Assembly (NCBI GenBank): GCA_045546995.1
Contig: JAZQDW010000044.1
Span: 1-42,590 of the forward strand
Length of the DNA: 42,590 bases
DNA from: Firm-08 sp045546995
GTDB taxonomy: Bacteria > Bacillota > Clostridia > Oscillospirales > QAKW01
Direction of reading: 5' to 3'
Numbering within the stretch: position 1 is the stretch's first letter; each line of letters starts with the position of its first letter. A program made the position numbers and the translations under genes. Positions 8,518-16,429 of this stretch are shown here, piece after piece. The notes beneath the pieces were generated by a model. That model searched no databases. It worked only from the letters and a program-made list of their open reading frames with translations, and was not told where the DNA came from.

Positions 8518-9264
8518 ATGAAGCGAATGATGAAACGGATATGGTTGGCCGTCATGGCCATTTTACTGATTTGTTGCAGTATCTTTTCGGTTTCTGCCGC
8601 CTACACCATTCCAAAGCCCACCAACAACTTTTTTGTCAACGACTTTGCAAACGTCATTGACGCGAGTGACGAGCAAAAGATGATGGCCGCCGGCGTTGCA
8701 TTATACAAAGCGTGCGACGCCCAAGTGGTGGTCGTCACCATCCCCTCTCTGGAGGGAAACGCCATAGAGGATGTCTCTCTGCGGCTGGCAAGAGAGTGGG
8801 GCATCGGCGACAAGGACAAGGACAACGGCATTTTACTGTTGCTGTCCGTAGCCGAACCGCGCGTGCGGATCGAGGTAGGCCGTGGGCTGGAGGGCGCCAT
8901 TCCCGACAGTAAGGCAGGACGCATTCTGGACACCTTTATGATTCCCAATTATCAGCCGGGTAAATTTACCGTCGGGCTGAGCGATACCTACAACTCCCTT
9001 GTAAACGAGGTTTACGTAGAATATGGCCTGACCCCGCAGGATGGCTATATTCCCATCGAAGGGGAGGAAGAGGAACTGTCTTTTTTTGAGATACTGATCC
9101 TCATTGTGATCATCATCGGCGCCATTTTGCTGTTTATCCGTTATCCCCACCTGTTTTTCCTGTTCTTTCGTTCCGGCGGTCGCGGTGGCGGCTTTGGCGG
9201 AGGCGGCGGAGGCGGCTTTTCCGGTGGAGGCGGTGGCTTCTCCGGCGGCGGCGCCAGCCGATAA
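8518..9264 (+). CDS. TPM-domain membrane protein (YgcG-like), glycine-rich tail
   Basis: A 248-residue protein. It has a signal peptide (about 1-28, ending near SVSAA), a TPM domain (about 35-165; motifs NDFANVID, VVVVTIPSL and a VEVGRGLEGAIPD-like region reading IEVGRGLEGAIPD), one transmembrane helix (about 190-205), and a glycine/serine/phenylalanine-rich tail of GGGGFSGGGG type. TPM domains (TLP18.3/Psb32/MOLO-1) are extracytoplasmic, and some have phosphatase activity. It lies 9 bases after the LemA gene, so the pair is an operon. Several ATGs cluster at 8518, 8527 and 8530 with no strong ribosome binding site, so translation is probably coupled to LemA and the exact start is uncertain by a few codons. 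Confidence 0.88.
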   Translation: MKRMMKRIWLAVMAILLICCSIFSVSAAYTIPKPTNNFFVNDFANVIDASDEQKMMAAGVALYKACDAQVVVVTIPSLEGNAIEDVSLRLAREWGIGDKDKDNGILLLLSVAEPRVRIEVGRGLEGAIPDSKAGRILDTFMIPNYQPGKFTVGLSDTYNSLVNEVYVEYGLTPQDGYIPIEGEEEELSFFEILILIVIIIGAILLFIRYPHLFFLFFRSGGRGGGFGGGGGGGFSGGGGGFSGGGASR

Positions 9265-9281
9265 AATCTTCTATATTATAT

Positions 9282-9313
9282 AAATGCAGTGTAGCGATCG
9301 CTACACTGCATTT
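9282..9313. terminator. Bidirectional terminator, perfect 32-base palindrome
   Basis: A perfect inverted repeat AAATGCAGTGTAGCGA with its complement, flanked by A/T-rich sequence, sits between two convergent genes. Its right half holds the last codons and TAG stop of the Clp ATPase gene (stop at 9303-9301), so for that gene the hairpin begins inside the coding sequence. Confidence 0.8.
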
Positions 9314-11559
9314 TCTATTGTTTCAACGGATGACAGCATTTCTTTCGTAATATGCATTCCGGGTCGAACACAACCGGAAAGCATAGCGGCGCTGAGAGGG
9401 ACCTCGATATACCGATGCAGAAAATGCCGCAACGGTCGGGCGCCGTAGGCGGCGGTGTCCGGCGCGGTGGCCAGCCACTGCACCACATCCTCTGAAAAGG
9501 TGATCTGCTCCTTTGCCAGCCGCCCCTCCAGCTCACCGATCAGCTTTTCGGCGATTTTGAGCAACGTGTCCTGCTCCAACGGCGCAAAGGAGATCACCTC
9601 GTCCAGCCGCCCCAGTAATTCCGGCGGAAAATGGCCGGCAAGGGCCTTTTGTAAGGCTCCCTTGCGTCGATCGCCGTCCTGGCCGAAGCCGATATCTGCC
9701 GCCGTTCCTGCTCCCAAATTGGTAGTCAGGATCACGATACAATTACGAAAATCCGCCTGCTTGCCCTTCCCTTCGGTCAAAGCGCCCTCCTCCATGATTT
9801 GCAACAATAGATTACACACGTCAGGGTGCGCCTTTTCCACCTCGTCAAAGACCACCACGCTGTAGGGCTGTTCCCGCACCCGTTCCACCAGTGTGCCGCC
9901 GTTGTCATGCCCTACGTAACCGGGTGGCGCCCCGATCAAACGGGACAGCGAATGCCGTTCCATATACTCACTCATATCCAGCCGAATCAGCGCCCGTTCG
10001 TTGTCAAACAACGCAAAGGCCAGCGCTTTGCACAGCTCGGTCTTGCCCACTCCCGTAGGCCCTGCAAACAAAAAGCAACCCATTGGGCGGCGGGGATCAC
10101 TGAGCCCCATACGGGCGCAACGTACGGCGCCGGCCACAGCGGCCACCGCATCCGCTTGCCCCAGCACCCGTTCCGATAAGATCTGCTCCAACTGCTGCAG
10201 GCGCGCCTGCTCGCTTTGCTCCAGCATTCCCACAGGGATGCCTGTCATTTCCGCCACCACGGCAGCCACGTCCTCCCGTCCCACGGTGGGCGGCGTATAC
10301 ATAAGCGCCTGACTGATATATTCCTCCGTCTCTCCCGCGACCGATGACGACGGTCGGTGCCGTAAAGCAACGATACTGCACGCCTCATCCAGCAGATCGA
10401 TGGCCTTATCCGGCAACGCCCGATCATTGATATATCGCACACCCATATCCACCGCCGCCTCCAGCGCCTCTCCGACGATGGCTACCCGATGATGCTCTTC
10501 CAGGCGGCTTTGTAACCGGCGCAGGATCTCACGGCTCTGCGCCGGCGTTGATTCTTCCAGCCGCAACGGCGCAAAACGGCGTTCCAGCGCCGTATCCTTT
10601 TCGATATGTTTATGATATTCCGCCAGCGTCGTAGCGCCGATGAGACGGATCTTGCCGCGGGAAAGCGCGGGTTTTAGGATATTGGCCGCATCCACGGCGC
10701 CCTCCGCCGCGCCTGCGCCCATAATGGTGTGCACCTCATCGATGAACAGGATCAGCTCGGGGTTTTTCTCACATTCCTCCACCACTCCGCGGATACGTTC
10801 CTCAAATTCGCCCCGATATTTACTGCCCGCCACCATACTCGTCAGCTCCAGTTGCCACACCTGCTTCCCCATCAGCCCCTCCGGGACCGCACCGGCCACG
10901 ATGGCCTGCGCCAGTCCCTCCACCAGTACGGTTTTTCCCACGCCCGGCTGTCCCACCAGACAGGGATTGTTTTTACAGCGGCGACACAGGATAACCATCA
11001 GACGCTCGAGTTCCTTTTCCCGTCCCACCAACGGATCCAACCGTCCCATAGCAGCAAGGGCGGTCAGATCGGTACCATATTTTTGCAGCATCTTCGGCGC
11101 CTTGGCACTACGCTCGTAGGACAGCTCACTGATGCACAGCCGCTCGGTCACCATATCATACAGGGCGGACGGATCGGCGCCCATTTTGCCGATCACTGCC
11201 GCTGCCGTACTTTGCCGTTGGGTCAGCAGAGCGCTCAACAAATGCTCCGTCCCCACCTGACTCTGTCCATAGCGGCGCGCGATCGTAAAGGCCTGCTCGA
11301 TCACCCGTCGGGCGCGGGGCGTCATATCCCGTCCGGAAAGATTGGTGGCATTACCGCTCCCCACCAAAGAGGCCACCTTTTTCTCTGCCTTTTCAAAGGT
11401 GATTCCGCGTCCCAACAGCAGTCGGGCGCCGATGCTGTCCCCCTGCCGCAGAATACCCAACAGTAAATGCTCACTGCCGATGTACGTATGCCCCAAACGC
11501 CCGGCGCATTCCATCGCCTCCCCCAGGGCGGCGGCCGCCTTTTTGGTAAATCGATCCAT
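9301..11559 (-). CDS. clpC: Clp protease ATP-binding subunit (ClpC/ClpA type) lacking the middle domain
   Basis: A 752-residue Hsp100 unfoldase. It has a double Clp N-domain (about 1-145). D1 carries Walker A GQPGVGKT (203-210) and Walker B LFIDE (271-275). D2 carries Walker A GPTGVGKT (500-507) and Walker B VVFDE (569-573). IGF at 623-625 sits where the ClpP-docking loop is found, so it probably feeds ClpP. Typical ClpC has some 810 residues with a coiled-coil M/UVR domain between D1 and D2. Here that stretch (about 400-435) is too short, so it is ClpA-like in layout. Regulation by MecA or McsB is therefore doubtful, and no ctsR or mcsAB lies beside it. ATG at 11559 follows AGGAGGGAT. ClpA or ClpE naming is possible. 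Confidence 0.85.
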   Translation of the reverse strand: MDRFTKKAAAALGEAMECAGRLGHTYIGSEHLLLGILRQGDSIGARLLLGRGITFEKAEKKVASLVGSGNATNLSGRDMTPRARRVIEQAFTIARRYGQSQVGTEHLLSALLTQRQSTAAAVIGKMGADPSALYDMVTERLCISELSYERSAKAPKMLQKYGTDLTALAAMGRLDPLVGREKELERLMVILCRRCKNNPCLVGQPGVGKTVLVEGLAQAIVAGAVPEGLMGKQVWQLELTSMVAGSKYRGEFEERIRGVVEECEKNPELILFIDEVHTIMGAGAAEGAVDAANILKPALSRGKIRLIGATTLAEYHKHIEKDTALERRFAPLRLEESTPAQSREILRRLQSRLEEHHRVAIVGEALEAAVDMGVRYINDRALPDKAIDLLDEACSIVALRHRPSSSVAGETEEYISQALMYTPPTVGREDVAAVVAEMTGIPVGMLEQSEQARLQQLEQILSERVLGQADAVAAVAGAVRCARMGLSDPRRPMGCFLFAGPTGVGKTELCKALAFALFDNERALIRLDMSEYMERHSLSRLIGAPPGYVGHDNGGTLVERVREQPYSVVVFDEVEKAHPDVCNLLLQIMEEGALTEGKGKQADFRNCIVILTTNLGAGTAADIGFGQDGDRRKGALQKALAGHFPPELLGRLDEVISFAPLEQDTLLKIAEKLIGELEGRLAKEQITFSEDVVQWLATAPDTAAYGARPLRHFLHRYIEVPLSAAMLSGCVRPGMHITKEMLSSVETIENAV

Positions 11560-11575
11560 ACGATCCCTCCTGTTT

Positions 11576-11595
11576 CAACACTGTCATTAGTGTTG
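11576..11595. promoter_or_regulatory. Inverted repeat upstream of the Clp ATPase gene
   Basis: CAACACT and AGTGTTG separated by six bases, lying about 17 bases upstream of the clp start codon and just before its ribosome binding site. It is too short and wrongly spaced for a CIRCE element. It could be an operator or a leader hairpin. Confidence 0.4.
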
Positions 11596-11649
11596 CCCTT
11601 TTCCCAAAAATATAACCTATTTTTATTGTATGTGCCCCAACTTGACCAC

Positions 11650-11678
11650 TTGCCAAAAAATAGCCGATGTGATAGAAT
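11650..11678 (+). promoter_or_regulatory. Extended -10 promoter of trmL
   Basis: -35 TTGCCA (11650-11655), a 17-base spacer, and -10 TAGAAT (11673-11678) preceded by TGA, giving an extended -10. The transcript would start near 11685, shortly before the GGAG of trmL. Confidence 0.6.
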
Positions 11679-11706
11679 GGAAAAAATGATGACTTAGGAG
11701 TAAGAT

Positions 11707-12201
11707 ATGATCCATATTGTTTTATACGAGCCGGAAATCCCCCAAAATACCGGCAATATTTCCCGTACCTGCGCCGTCACCGGCATCAAACTGCATCTGA
11801 TCGAGCCGCTGGGCTTTGAACTGAGCGAACGGAGCATCCGACGGGCGGGGCTGGATTATTGGAAATATCTGGACGTAACCGTCTATCAAAACTGGGAGGA
11901 TTTTAAATCCAAAAACGAGGGTAGCTTTTATTATTGCTCCACCAAAGGAAAGCAATGTCATTCCGACGTCAAATATCAGGCCGACGAGGAACTTTATTTT
12001 GTGTTCGGCAAAGAGAGTCACGGTCTGCCCGAGCCACTGCTCAAGGACAATTATGATCGGTGTATCCGCATTCCCATGAAGGGTTTTGTCCGTTCCCTCA
12101 ACCTCTCCAACGCCGTGGCCATCGTCGCCTACGAGGCTTTGCGACAGCTGGGTTACCCCGATCTGACCGATCAAGGGGCGCTGACCGGTCGCCCCGACTG
12201 A
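11707..12201 (+). CDS. trmL: tRNA (cytidine/uridine-34-2'-O)-methyltransferase
   Basis: A 164-residue SPOUT methyltransferase of the TrmL/YibK group, which methylates the 2'-OH of the wobble nucleotide in certain leucine tRNAs using S-adenosylmethionine. Visible family motifs are the N-terminal LYEPEIPQNTGNISRTC, then FGKESHGLPE, and the C-terminal IPMKGFVRSLNLSNAVAI that forms the trefoil-knot cofactor site. The length is typical for the minimal catalytic-domain-only members. It has its own promoter, and GGAG lies before the ATG. It is followed by an unrelated AT-rich gene. Confidence 0.93.
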   Translation: MIHIVLYEPEIPQNTGNISRTCAVTGIKLHLIEPLGFELSERSIRRAGLDYWKYLDVTVYQNWEDFKSKNEGSFYYCSTKGKQCHSDVKYQADEELYFVFGKESHGLPEPLLKDNYDRCIRIPMKGFVRSLNLSNAVAIVAYEALRQLGYPDLTDQGALTGRPD

Positions 12202-12271
12202 CCTGTCAGCCGGACAGTTTTCCATCTGTTGCAACCGATAACAAAATATGATATTACGAGGAGAGTATATA

Positions 12272-12853
12272 ATGGTCAAAGAGGAAACCGCGTATAAGAA
12301 TGAACCAGCGGAAGCAAACATACTAAAGGATGTCATAGTTGAGATCCCTCAAACAGACGTAATAACACCGAAATTCGTTTCAAAAACATTATATCGAGAC
12401 TATGCCAAAATGATAGTACCCTTCACCTTATTCGGTATATTTTCGTTTACGCCTATTCTATGTTGCATATTTTTTTATAACGATACGTTTCGTTGGTATT
12501 ACACCATTCTTCCGGTACTGTTGTTCTTGGGAGGACTCGCCGTATTTTATTATTTGATACTATCTTTTATTAAAACACGAAAAAGAACAAAACGTGTTTT
12601 AAACGGAGAGTTTATAATCAAAAAATCAAGTATCCGCGATGTTTATTTTATGCGTGACGTTGAGAATGAATCCGATCATTACCTTATGCAGATTGACAAT
12701 GCATCTCAAAATTGGATAAGAGTGCCTTCCTCTGTTTTTTATAATATCAAACTAGACGTCCCATGCTATACGTTATATTTTTCAGAAAATGAGAAGAACA
12801 AGTTGTTTTTAATTTATATAGGCGATTGCACGTTTGATACAAGCGTTATATAA
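12272..12853 (+). CDS. Unknown two-helix membrane protein, AT-rich
   Basis: A 193-residue protein that I do not recognise. After a charged N-terminal 45 residues come two hydrophobic segments (about 48-70 and 76-99), a basic stretch (KTRKRTKR), and a soluble C-terminal half of mixed beta character. The ATG at 12272 is preferred over 12248 because GAGGAGAG lies between them at good spacing. Codon and base use are clearly more AT-rich than in the flanking genes, which points to recent acquisition. It ends before a good terminator. It may share the trmL transcript, though a weak hairpin separates them. Confidence 0.7.
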   Translation: MVKEETAYKNEPAEANILKDVIVEIPQTDVITPKFVSKTLYRDYAKMIVPFTLFGIFSFTPILCCIFFYNDTFRWYYTILPVLLFLGGLAVFYYLILSFIKTRKRTKRVLNGEFIIKKSSIRDVYFMRDVENESDHYLMQIDNASQNWIRVPSSVFYNIKLDVPCYTLYFSENEKNKLFLIYIGDCTFDTSVI

Positions 12854-12894
12854 CCTCATTTATTGCCTACTGCATCACAATGGTTAAACACAAT

Positions 12895-12924
12895 AAAAAA
12901 TCCACCCGTATGGGTGGATTTTTT
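12895..12924. terminator. Bidirectional intrinsic terminator
   Basis: A stem TCCACCC/GGGTGGA with a GTAT loop, extended by six A and six T residues, lies between the AT-rich membrane protein gene and the convergent metallophosphoesterase gene. The A/T flanks allow it to work in both directions. Confidence 0.88.
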
Positions 12925-12926
12925 AT

Positions 12927-14012
12927 TTATATAACTTCTTTCTTTAAGATACTGCCGTCGCAGTGGGTGAAGGTGAGCCTTATCTGTTCACCCAAGGTGA
13001 TACCACAGCCGGCCCAGGCGTTTTCCTTACGATCAGGCTCTTTGGCGATCAACCAGGGCTTACCGCCCACCAATATGGGACAGGGCTGACCGTAGGCGTC
13101 GTTTTCACCGCCCACGGCAAAAACGTCCAGTTGGTGCAAATGGCCGGTGATCATCAATTGCAGATCAAAGGCCTTGAGTAACTCTGCCCATTCCGTATAT
13201 ACCTCTTGCTCAATATCAAAGGGAGGTTTGGGACGGTAGGTAAAGGGATGGTGCACCACCGCCACGCGATATTTGGCGTCACGAAACGCACCTTTTTCCG
13301 CCAGTTCTTTGAGAAAAGCGCTTTGGCGCAAACGGAAATCGTGGCAGGAAACGGTGTGACCGTATTCGACGTTATCGTCCGGCTTGTCCTCACCGCAATC
13401 CAGCACCACGCCCCACAAGCTTCCCAAACGGAAGGTATAGTAGGTGTTGCCCAAATGATTGGGTGTATACTCGGCAAAGGCCTCGGCAAAGTTGCCGCGC
13501 ATATCGTGATTGCCCCGGGAAAATACCACGGGAATACTGCCGCCGGTCAGTTGAGAACAAATCTCGTAAACGTTGATGAATTTTTCGGGATCGCCGCTGT
13601 GTTGCAGGATGTCGCCGTTGAGGATCAACAGATCGAACTTTCCAAAGGCTTTGGCGGCGGCCACCGGCTCGTTAATCAAATTATGAGCATCGGAGATGTG
13701 GTAGATGCGCATCCCCTCATCAGGCACTTTTTTGAATGTAAAGGCAAACTCCTGTACAGGCTCGGTGGTGCTGCGATAGGGCTTGCGCTCAATCAGGGGA
13801 CGCACACAGACGGTGTATTCCCCTGCCGCATCCAGCGCTTCCATGGGAAGGTGGACACGGTGGAGCAAACTGCGGGAGCGCAGGATACCGTTGGACTCGT
13901 CAAAATACTCCTTTTCACCCACGCGCACCCAAAACAGACATTCCCGTTCCACAGGAACCATAATTTGATATTCATTTTCAACGGCAAACACAGCCGGCGC
14001 AGTTCTCAGCAT
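12927..14012 (-). CDS. Calcineurin-like metallophosphoesterase
   Basis: A 361-residue phosphoesterase. An N-terminal beta-rich region (about 1-95) resembles the Ig-like domain that precedes some purple-acid-phosphatase-type enzymes. The catalytic domain then shows the dinuclear metal motifs in order: SDAH (107-110), NGD (132-134), GNHD (167-170), VVHHPF and GHLH. No signal peptide is seen, so it is probably cytosolic. It likely hydrolyses a phosphomonoester or phosphodiester; the substrate is unknown. The ATG follows AAGGAG, which lies inside an intergenic repeat. It is downstream of the GH4 gene on the same strand (167-base gap), so it could belong to carbohydrate metabolism, but this is only proximity. 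Confidence 0.85.
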   Translation of the reverse strand: MLRTAPAVFAVENEYQIMVPVERECLFWVRVGEKEYFDESNGILRSRSLLHRVHLPMEALDAAGEYTVCVRPLIERKPYRSTTEPVQEFAFTFKKVPDEGMRIYHISDAHNLINEPVAAAKAFGKFDLLILNGDILQHSGDPEKFINVYEICSQLTGGSIPVVFSRGNHDMRGNFAEAFAEYTPNHLGNTYYTFRLGSLWGVVLDCGEDKPDDNVEYGHTVSCHDFRLRQSAFLKELAEKGAFRDAKYRVAVVHHPFTYRPKPPFDIEQEVYTEWAELLKAFDLQLMITGHLHQLDVFAVGGENDAYGQPCPILVGGKPWLIAKEPDRKENAWAGCGITLGEQIRLTFTHCDGSILKKEVI

Positions 14013-14019
14013 AATAACT

Positions 14020-14049
14020 CCTTAAGCAGCGGAGGAGTATCCGAACCCG
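14020..14049. repeat. Intergenic repeat module A, copy 1
   Basis: A 30-base stretch holding TTAAGCAGCGGAGGAG followed by TATCCGAACCCG. It matches 42470-42499 at 27 of 30 positions in the same orientation. It overlaps the ribosome binding site of the metallophosphoesterase gene. Confidence 0.7.
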
Positions 14050-14080
14050 ATTTTGACGGGCCGATTTTCACCTCAGCTGT

Positions 14081-14109
14081 GTTAAAATACTCGCCAATAC
14101 TAACGTATT
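14081..14109. repeat. Intergenic repeat module B, copy 1
   Basis: This holds the small hairpin AATAC-TAAC-GTATT (14096-14109) preceded by TTAAAATACTCGCC. It is a diverged counterpart of 42394-42423. Together with module A it fills most of the 167-base gap between the GH4 and phosphoesterase genes; no other feature is seen in that gap. Confidence 0.5.
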
Positions 14110-14179
14110 ACAAACGATGAGACAAGATCAAGCGAAAACATTATGCCTTGGCAGGCATATTGATTCGACTCTTGTCACC

Positions 14180-15499
14180 TTAATGATACTCGGGCAACCA
14201 ATCGCCATGAGCCTCGATCAGCTCGTCCACCATAGCCTCAATATCGTCGATGCTCAGCTCGCTGGCCGTGTGGGGATCCATCATGGCTGCCTGATAGATT
14301 TTTTTCTTCTCCTTGGTCACTGCCGCCTCGATGGTCAGCAGTTGAACGTTAACGTTCATAGAGTTCATGGCCGCCAATTGGGTGGGCAGAGCACCGACAC
14401 GACAGGGGGTGATGCCGTGACCGTTGACAAGACAGGGCACCTCCACGCAGGCCTCCTCGGGCAGATTGGAAATGAGATGACCGGTATTGATCACGTTGCC
14501 GCCGATCTGATAGGGAGTGTCGGTAACGATGGCGTCCATAATATGGGAGGCGTATTCACGGCTGCGGGTATGCTCCTTGACCTCGCTTTTGACCAGTTCC
14601 TTATAAAGCTCTGCCCATTCGGCGATCTGCTTTTCACAGCGGCGGGGATAATCGTCCAGCGGGATGTGATAACGCTCGATCAGTTCGGGATATTTGCTCT
14701 TGATATAGAACATATTGTACTCGGCGTTGTGCTCGCTGGATTCGGTGCAATAATAGCCCAGACGGCGCATATAGTCGTATCTGACCAGATCCTTGCCCTC
14801 GCTCTTATCCAGCAATTCAAAGGCGCGTTTTTTGATTTCGGGATAGAGGTCGTTGCCGTCCTTATCGCGGATCTCCAGCAACCATGCCATATGGTTGATA
14901 CCGGCGATCAGCTCTTTTCTTCCTTCCAGTTTATCTTCCATCCCCAGTTTTGTCAAGAGGCGATTGGAACAAACCTGCACGCTGTGGCAGAGGCCGATGG
15001 TCTTGACCTTGGTGTGGCGTTGGAGATAGCCGGTGAGGATGGCCATGGGATTGGTATAGTTGAGCAACCACGCATCGGGACAGACCTCCTCCATATCCCG
15101 GGCAATGCTCTCCAATACGGGAATGGTGCGCAAGGCGCGCATAATACCGCCGATACCCAGCGTATCGGCAATGGTCTGCCGCAAGCCGTATTTTTTGGGG
15201 ATCTCAAAATCCGTAACGGTACAGGGCTTATAGCCGCCGACCTGAATGGCATTGATTACAAAGTTGGCACCGCGCAGAGCGTCCTTGCGCTGTTCTTCAC
15301 CCAGATAGGTCGTGATGGTGGCGGGACTGCCGGCACCCCGGTTGAGGGCGTCGATCAGTGTTTTGGCCTCTTTCAAACGGTTTTCATCAATGTCGTAGAG
15401 GGCGAACTCGGCGTGCTTTAAGGAATCGGTGTACAAGCAGTCACCGATAACGTTTCCGGCAAAAACAGTACTGCCCGCACCAACAAACGTAATTTTCAT
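14180..15499 (-). CDS. GH4 family glycosidase, probable alpha-galactosidase (MelA-like)
   Basis: A 439-residue NAD- and divalent-metal-dependent glycosidase of family GH4, which cleaves by oxidation, elimination and hydration instead of classic acid/base catalysis. It shows the Rossmann start FVGAGSTVFAG, NYTNPMAI (sugar-phosphate/NAD loop region), GLCHSVQ with the metal-binding Cys, and GINHMAW with a metal-binding His. GLCHSVQ is typical of the alpha-galactosidase (MelA) subgroup, though alpha-glucosidase or alpha-glucuronidase activity remains possible. ATG at 15499 follows GGAGG; the ATG at 15514 lies within that site. It is divergent from an AraC-type regulator, which probably controls it. 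The enzyme is cytosolic, so the substrate must be imported; no transporter is in the window. Confidence 0.87.
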   Translation of the reverse strand: MKITFVGAGSTVFAGNVIGDCLYTDSLKHAEFALYDIDENRLKEAKTLIDALNRGAGSPATITTYLGEEQRKDALRGANFVINAIQVGGYKPCTVTDFEIPKKYGLRQTIADTLGIGGIMRALRTIPVLESIARDMEEVCPDAWLLNYTNPMAILTGYLQRHTKVKTIGLCHSVQVCSNRLLTKLGMEDKLEGRKELIAGINHMAWLLEIRDKDGNDLYPEIKKRAFELLDKSEGKDLVRYDYMRRLGYYCTESSEHNAEYNMFYIKSKYPELIERYHIPLDDYPRRCEKQIAEWAELYKELVKSEVKEHTRSREYASHIMDAIVTDTPYQIGGNVINTGHLISNLPEEACVEVPCLVNGHGITPCRVGALPTQLAAMNSMNVNVQLLTIEAAVTKEKKKIYQAAMMDPHTASELSIDDIEAMVDELIEAHGDWLPEYH

Positions 15500-15561
15500 A
15501 TCAAAATCCTCCATATTTGATTATTTGTGTTCATTTTACCCCATAAATAATAGGATTTCCA

Positions 15562-15591
15562 TTGCAATTTGTGAGATATATTTGGTATAAT
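15562..15591 (+). promoter_or_regulatory. Promoter of the AraC regulator divergent from GH4
   Basis: -35 TTGCAA (15562-15567), an 18-base spacer, and a TATAAT -10 (15586-15591) with TG one base upstream (extended -10). It lies in the 110-base divergent region, where any regulator site shared with the GH4 gene should also be. Confidence 0.6.
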
Positions 15592-15609
15592 GTGAGAGAG
15601 GTGAGCAGA

Positions 15610-16383
15610 ATGCCCAAAGAATTTAACATCCGCAGTGACCAATACCGTGCCTTTATTCCCCTCTTTGTGGGCAGGGAGCAATGCGCCCCGGGCCACGCCT
15701 ACGGGCCCGCCGTGCGCGGATACTGGTTGGTGCATTACGTGCTCTCCGGCAAGGGCTATTACCGTGTCGGTGGCAAGGAATATACCCTCTCGGCGGGGCA
15801 GGCCTTTATCATCCGTCCCGACGAGGTGACCTTTTACCGCTCGGACGACAAGCACCCGTGGCACTACGTCTGGGCCGCTTTTCAAAGTGAGGTGCCCTTG
15901 CGCCTGCCCCATATTATAAACAAATCGGCGTTGGCCACCGTCTTTGCCCCCTTGCAGGGGGAGGGAGAGCCCTCCCCTGCCGCCGTGGCCGCCATCGTGT
16001 GGCAGGTGATCGACCGGCTCTGTCCCCCGCCAGCCGCCACCGACCCCAAGGGGTACGTGGCCACCGCCAAAAGCATCGTCCACAAACGGTATATGCAACA
16101 GGATCTGAGCGTGGAGGTGTTGGCGGGCCGTCTGGGGCTGGATCGTAGTTATTTTTCCGGTCTTTTCAAGCGGGAAACGGGAGAGTCCCCCGGTCACTAT
16201 CTGCTCCACTATCGGATGCAACGGGCCAAAGAATTGCTTCTGGCCGGCCACACCGTCACCGTCGTGGCCGCCAGCGTAGGCTATAAGGACCCCTTCACCT
16301 TCTCCCGGAGCTACAAAAGCTTTTACGGCGCCCCACCCAGCGAGCTTAAAAAGGCAAAAAACGAAACCATCGCAAATGAATAG
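15610..16383 (+). CDS. AraC family transcriptional regulator (divergent from GH4)
   Basis: A 257-residue regulator. The N-terminal half is a cupin-like sensing domain (about 20-110, with WLVHYVLSGKGYYR and a later IIRPDEVTFY). The C-terminal hundred residues hold two helix-turn-helix motifs of AraC type (DLSVEVLAGRLGLDRSYFSGLFKRE is split across helix 1, and VAASVGYKDPFTFSRSYK marks the second). Such proteins usually bind a sugar and activate neighbouring catabolic genes. ATG at 15610 follows GAGAGGTGAG; the longer frame reaches into the promoter. Its divergent position makes the GH4 gene the likely target. Confidence 0.9.
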   Translation: MPKEFNIRSDQYRAFIPLFVGREQCAPGHAYGPAVRGYWLVHYVLSGKGYYRVGGKEYTLSAGQAFIIRPDEVTFYRSDDKHPWHYVWAAFQSEVPLRLPHIINKSALATVFAPLQGEGEPSPAAVAAIVWQVIDRLCPPPAATDPKGYVATAKSIVHKRYMQQDLSVEVLAGRLGLDRSYFSGLFKRETGESPGHYLLHYRMQRAKELLLAGHTVTVVAASVGYKDPFTFSRSYKSFYGAPPSELKKAKNETIANE

Positions 16384-16417
16384 CAAAATCCTCTCGGATT
16401 ACTCCGAGAGGATTTTG
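16384..16417. terminator. Bidirectional terminator between AraC gene and GRE gene
   Basis: A perfect 15-bp stem (CAAAATCCTCTCGGA with its complement) around a TTAC loop, right after the AraC stop codon and 12 bases from the end of the convergent GRE gene. Confidence 0.82.
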
Positions 16418-16429
16418 TTATAGAACCCT

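Noticed and set aside
11576..11595. CIRCE heat-shock operator upstream of the Clp gene
   Set aside because: CIRCE has nine-base arms of TTAGCACTC type with a nine-base spacer; here the arms are seven bases, different in sequence, with a six-base spacer.
12202..12235. Terminator between trmL and the AT-rich gene (CTGTC-GACAG then TTTT)
   Set aside because: The stem is only five base pairs with a short T-run; too weak to call.
14013..14179. Insertion sequence remnant between GH4 and phosphoesterase genes
   Set aside because: No transposase fragment or clean terminal inverted repeats; recorded as repeat modules instead.
14117..15421. 434-codon open frame on the plus strand
   Set aside because: It is antisense to the GH4 gene, has low-complexity composition (many Gly, His, Asp), no ribosome binding site and no family pattern; it is a shadow of the codon bias of the real gene.
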